Source: Pseudomonadota bacterium
GTDB taxonomy: Bacteria > Pseudomonadota > Gammaproteobacteria > Pseudomonadales > Pseudohongiellaceae
Direction: 5' to 3'
Assembly (NCBI GenBank): GCA_027621405.1
Contig: JAQCBT010000019.1
Location: forward strand, 1-64,000
DNA: 64,000 nt
Part shown: positions 63,978 to 64,000 of the stretch, piece after piece
How the letters are laid out: the number at the start of each line of letters is the position of its first letter
Numbering within the stretch: the first letter of the stretch is position 1
Translations under genes and position numbers: made by a program
Notes under the pieces: generated by a model
Databases searched by the model: none
Told to the model about the DNA's origin: nothing
Seen by the model: the letters and a program-made list of their open reading frames with translations, nothing else

Positions 63978-64000
63978 CGCGACCGCGACCGCGACCGCGA
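63978..64000. repeat. Hexanucleotide tandem repeat at the window edge
   Basis: CGCGAC repeated almost four times and cut by the window end. In one frame it would encode alternating Arg-Asp; in another, Arg-Pro. Its full length is unknown. Confidence 0.6.

Overview
The window is 64 kb of chromosome from a gammaproteobacterium of moderate GC content. Evidence for this is the gene order iscRSUA-hscBA-fdx-iscX-ndk-rlmN-pilW-rodZ-ispG-hisS-yfgM-bamB-der, the ribF-ileS-fkpB-ispH block, valS-holC-pepA, and a Pseudomonas-like long LeuA. I could not assign a genus. No phage, insertion sequence, plasmid gene or CRISPR array is visible. The only mobile-looking sequence is one REP-like palindrome at the left edge.

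Layout. 0-5 kb: ammonium uptake (amtB-glnK), an MFS transporter preceded by a short ORF and an intrinsic terminator, a BASS-family symporter and a small BamE-like lipoprotein. 5-9 kb: an alpha/beta hydrolase and an ECF sigma / zinc anti-sigma / two DUF4252-like proteins operon. 9-15 kb: an FdhF/YdeP-type molybdoenzyme with a membrane partner, then divergently an ATP-grasp protein overlapping an OlsF-type two-domain acyltransferase. 15-25 kb: ribF-ileS-fkpB-ispH and, convergently, pepA-holC-valS. 25-30 kb: a thioesterase, an RDD protein, a citramalate synthase (cimA) and a leuB-type dehydrogenase. 30-37 kb: tRNA-Leu(CAA), queA, mdh, a LytS/LytTR two-component pair, and an Lrp regulator divergent from leuA. 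37-42 kb: a rhodanese, a second ECF/anti-sigma operon with a secreted coiled-coil protein, a zinc-ribbon protein, a PHP phosphoesterase and a DinB-like protein. 42-58 kb: the isc operon and the conserved string to der. 58-64 kb: a PLP dehydratase, DoxX, a glutamine amidotransferase, a DsbA-like protein, a DUF3307-like protein, xseA and a small secreted protein.

How genes work together. The clearest undescribed unit is the first ECF system. The sequence CTGTAACCTTTT-N12-CGTC occurs directly upstream of the sigma gene and again upstream of the BamE-like lipoprotein gene 1.3 kb away. It has the form of an ECF promoter (TGTAAC-N16-CGTC). This suggests a small envelope-directed regulon: sigma, anti-sigma, two exported DUF4252-like proteins and an outer-membrane lipoprotein. 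The second ECF operon carries a related but different element, TGAAAC-N16-CGAT.

Other leads are a possible attenuator or small-protein gene before the MFS transporter, a possible aminolipid locus (ATP-grasp plus OlsF-type acyltransferase), and a pyruvate-based isoleucine entry enzyme whose three known pocket residues match the Leptospira enzyme. lspA is missing from its usual place between ileS and fkpB.
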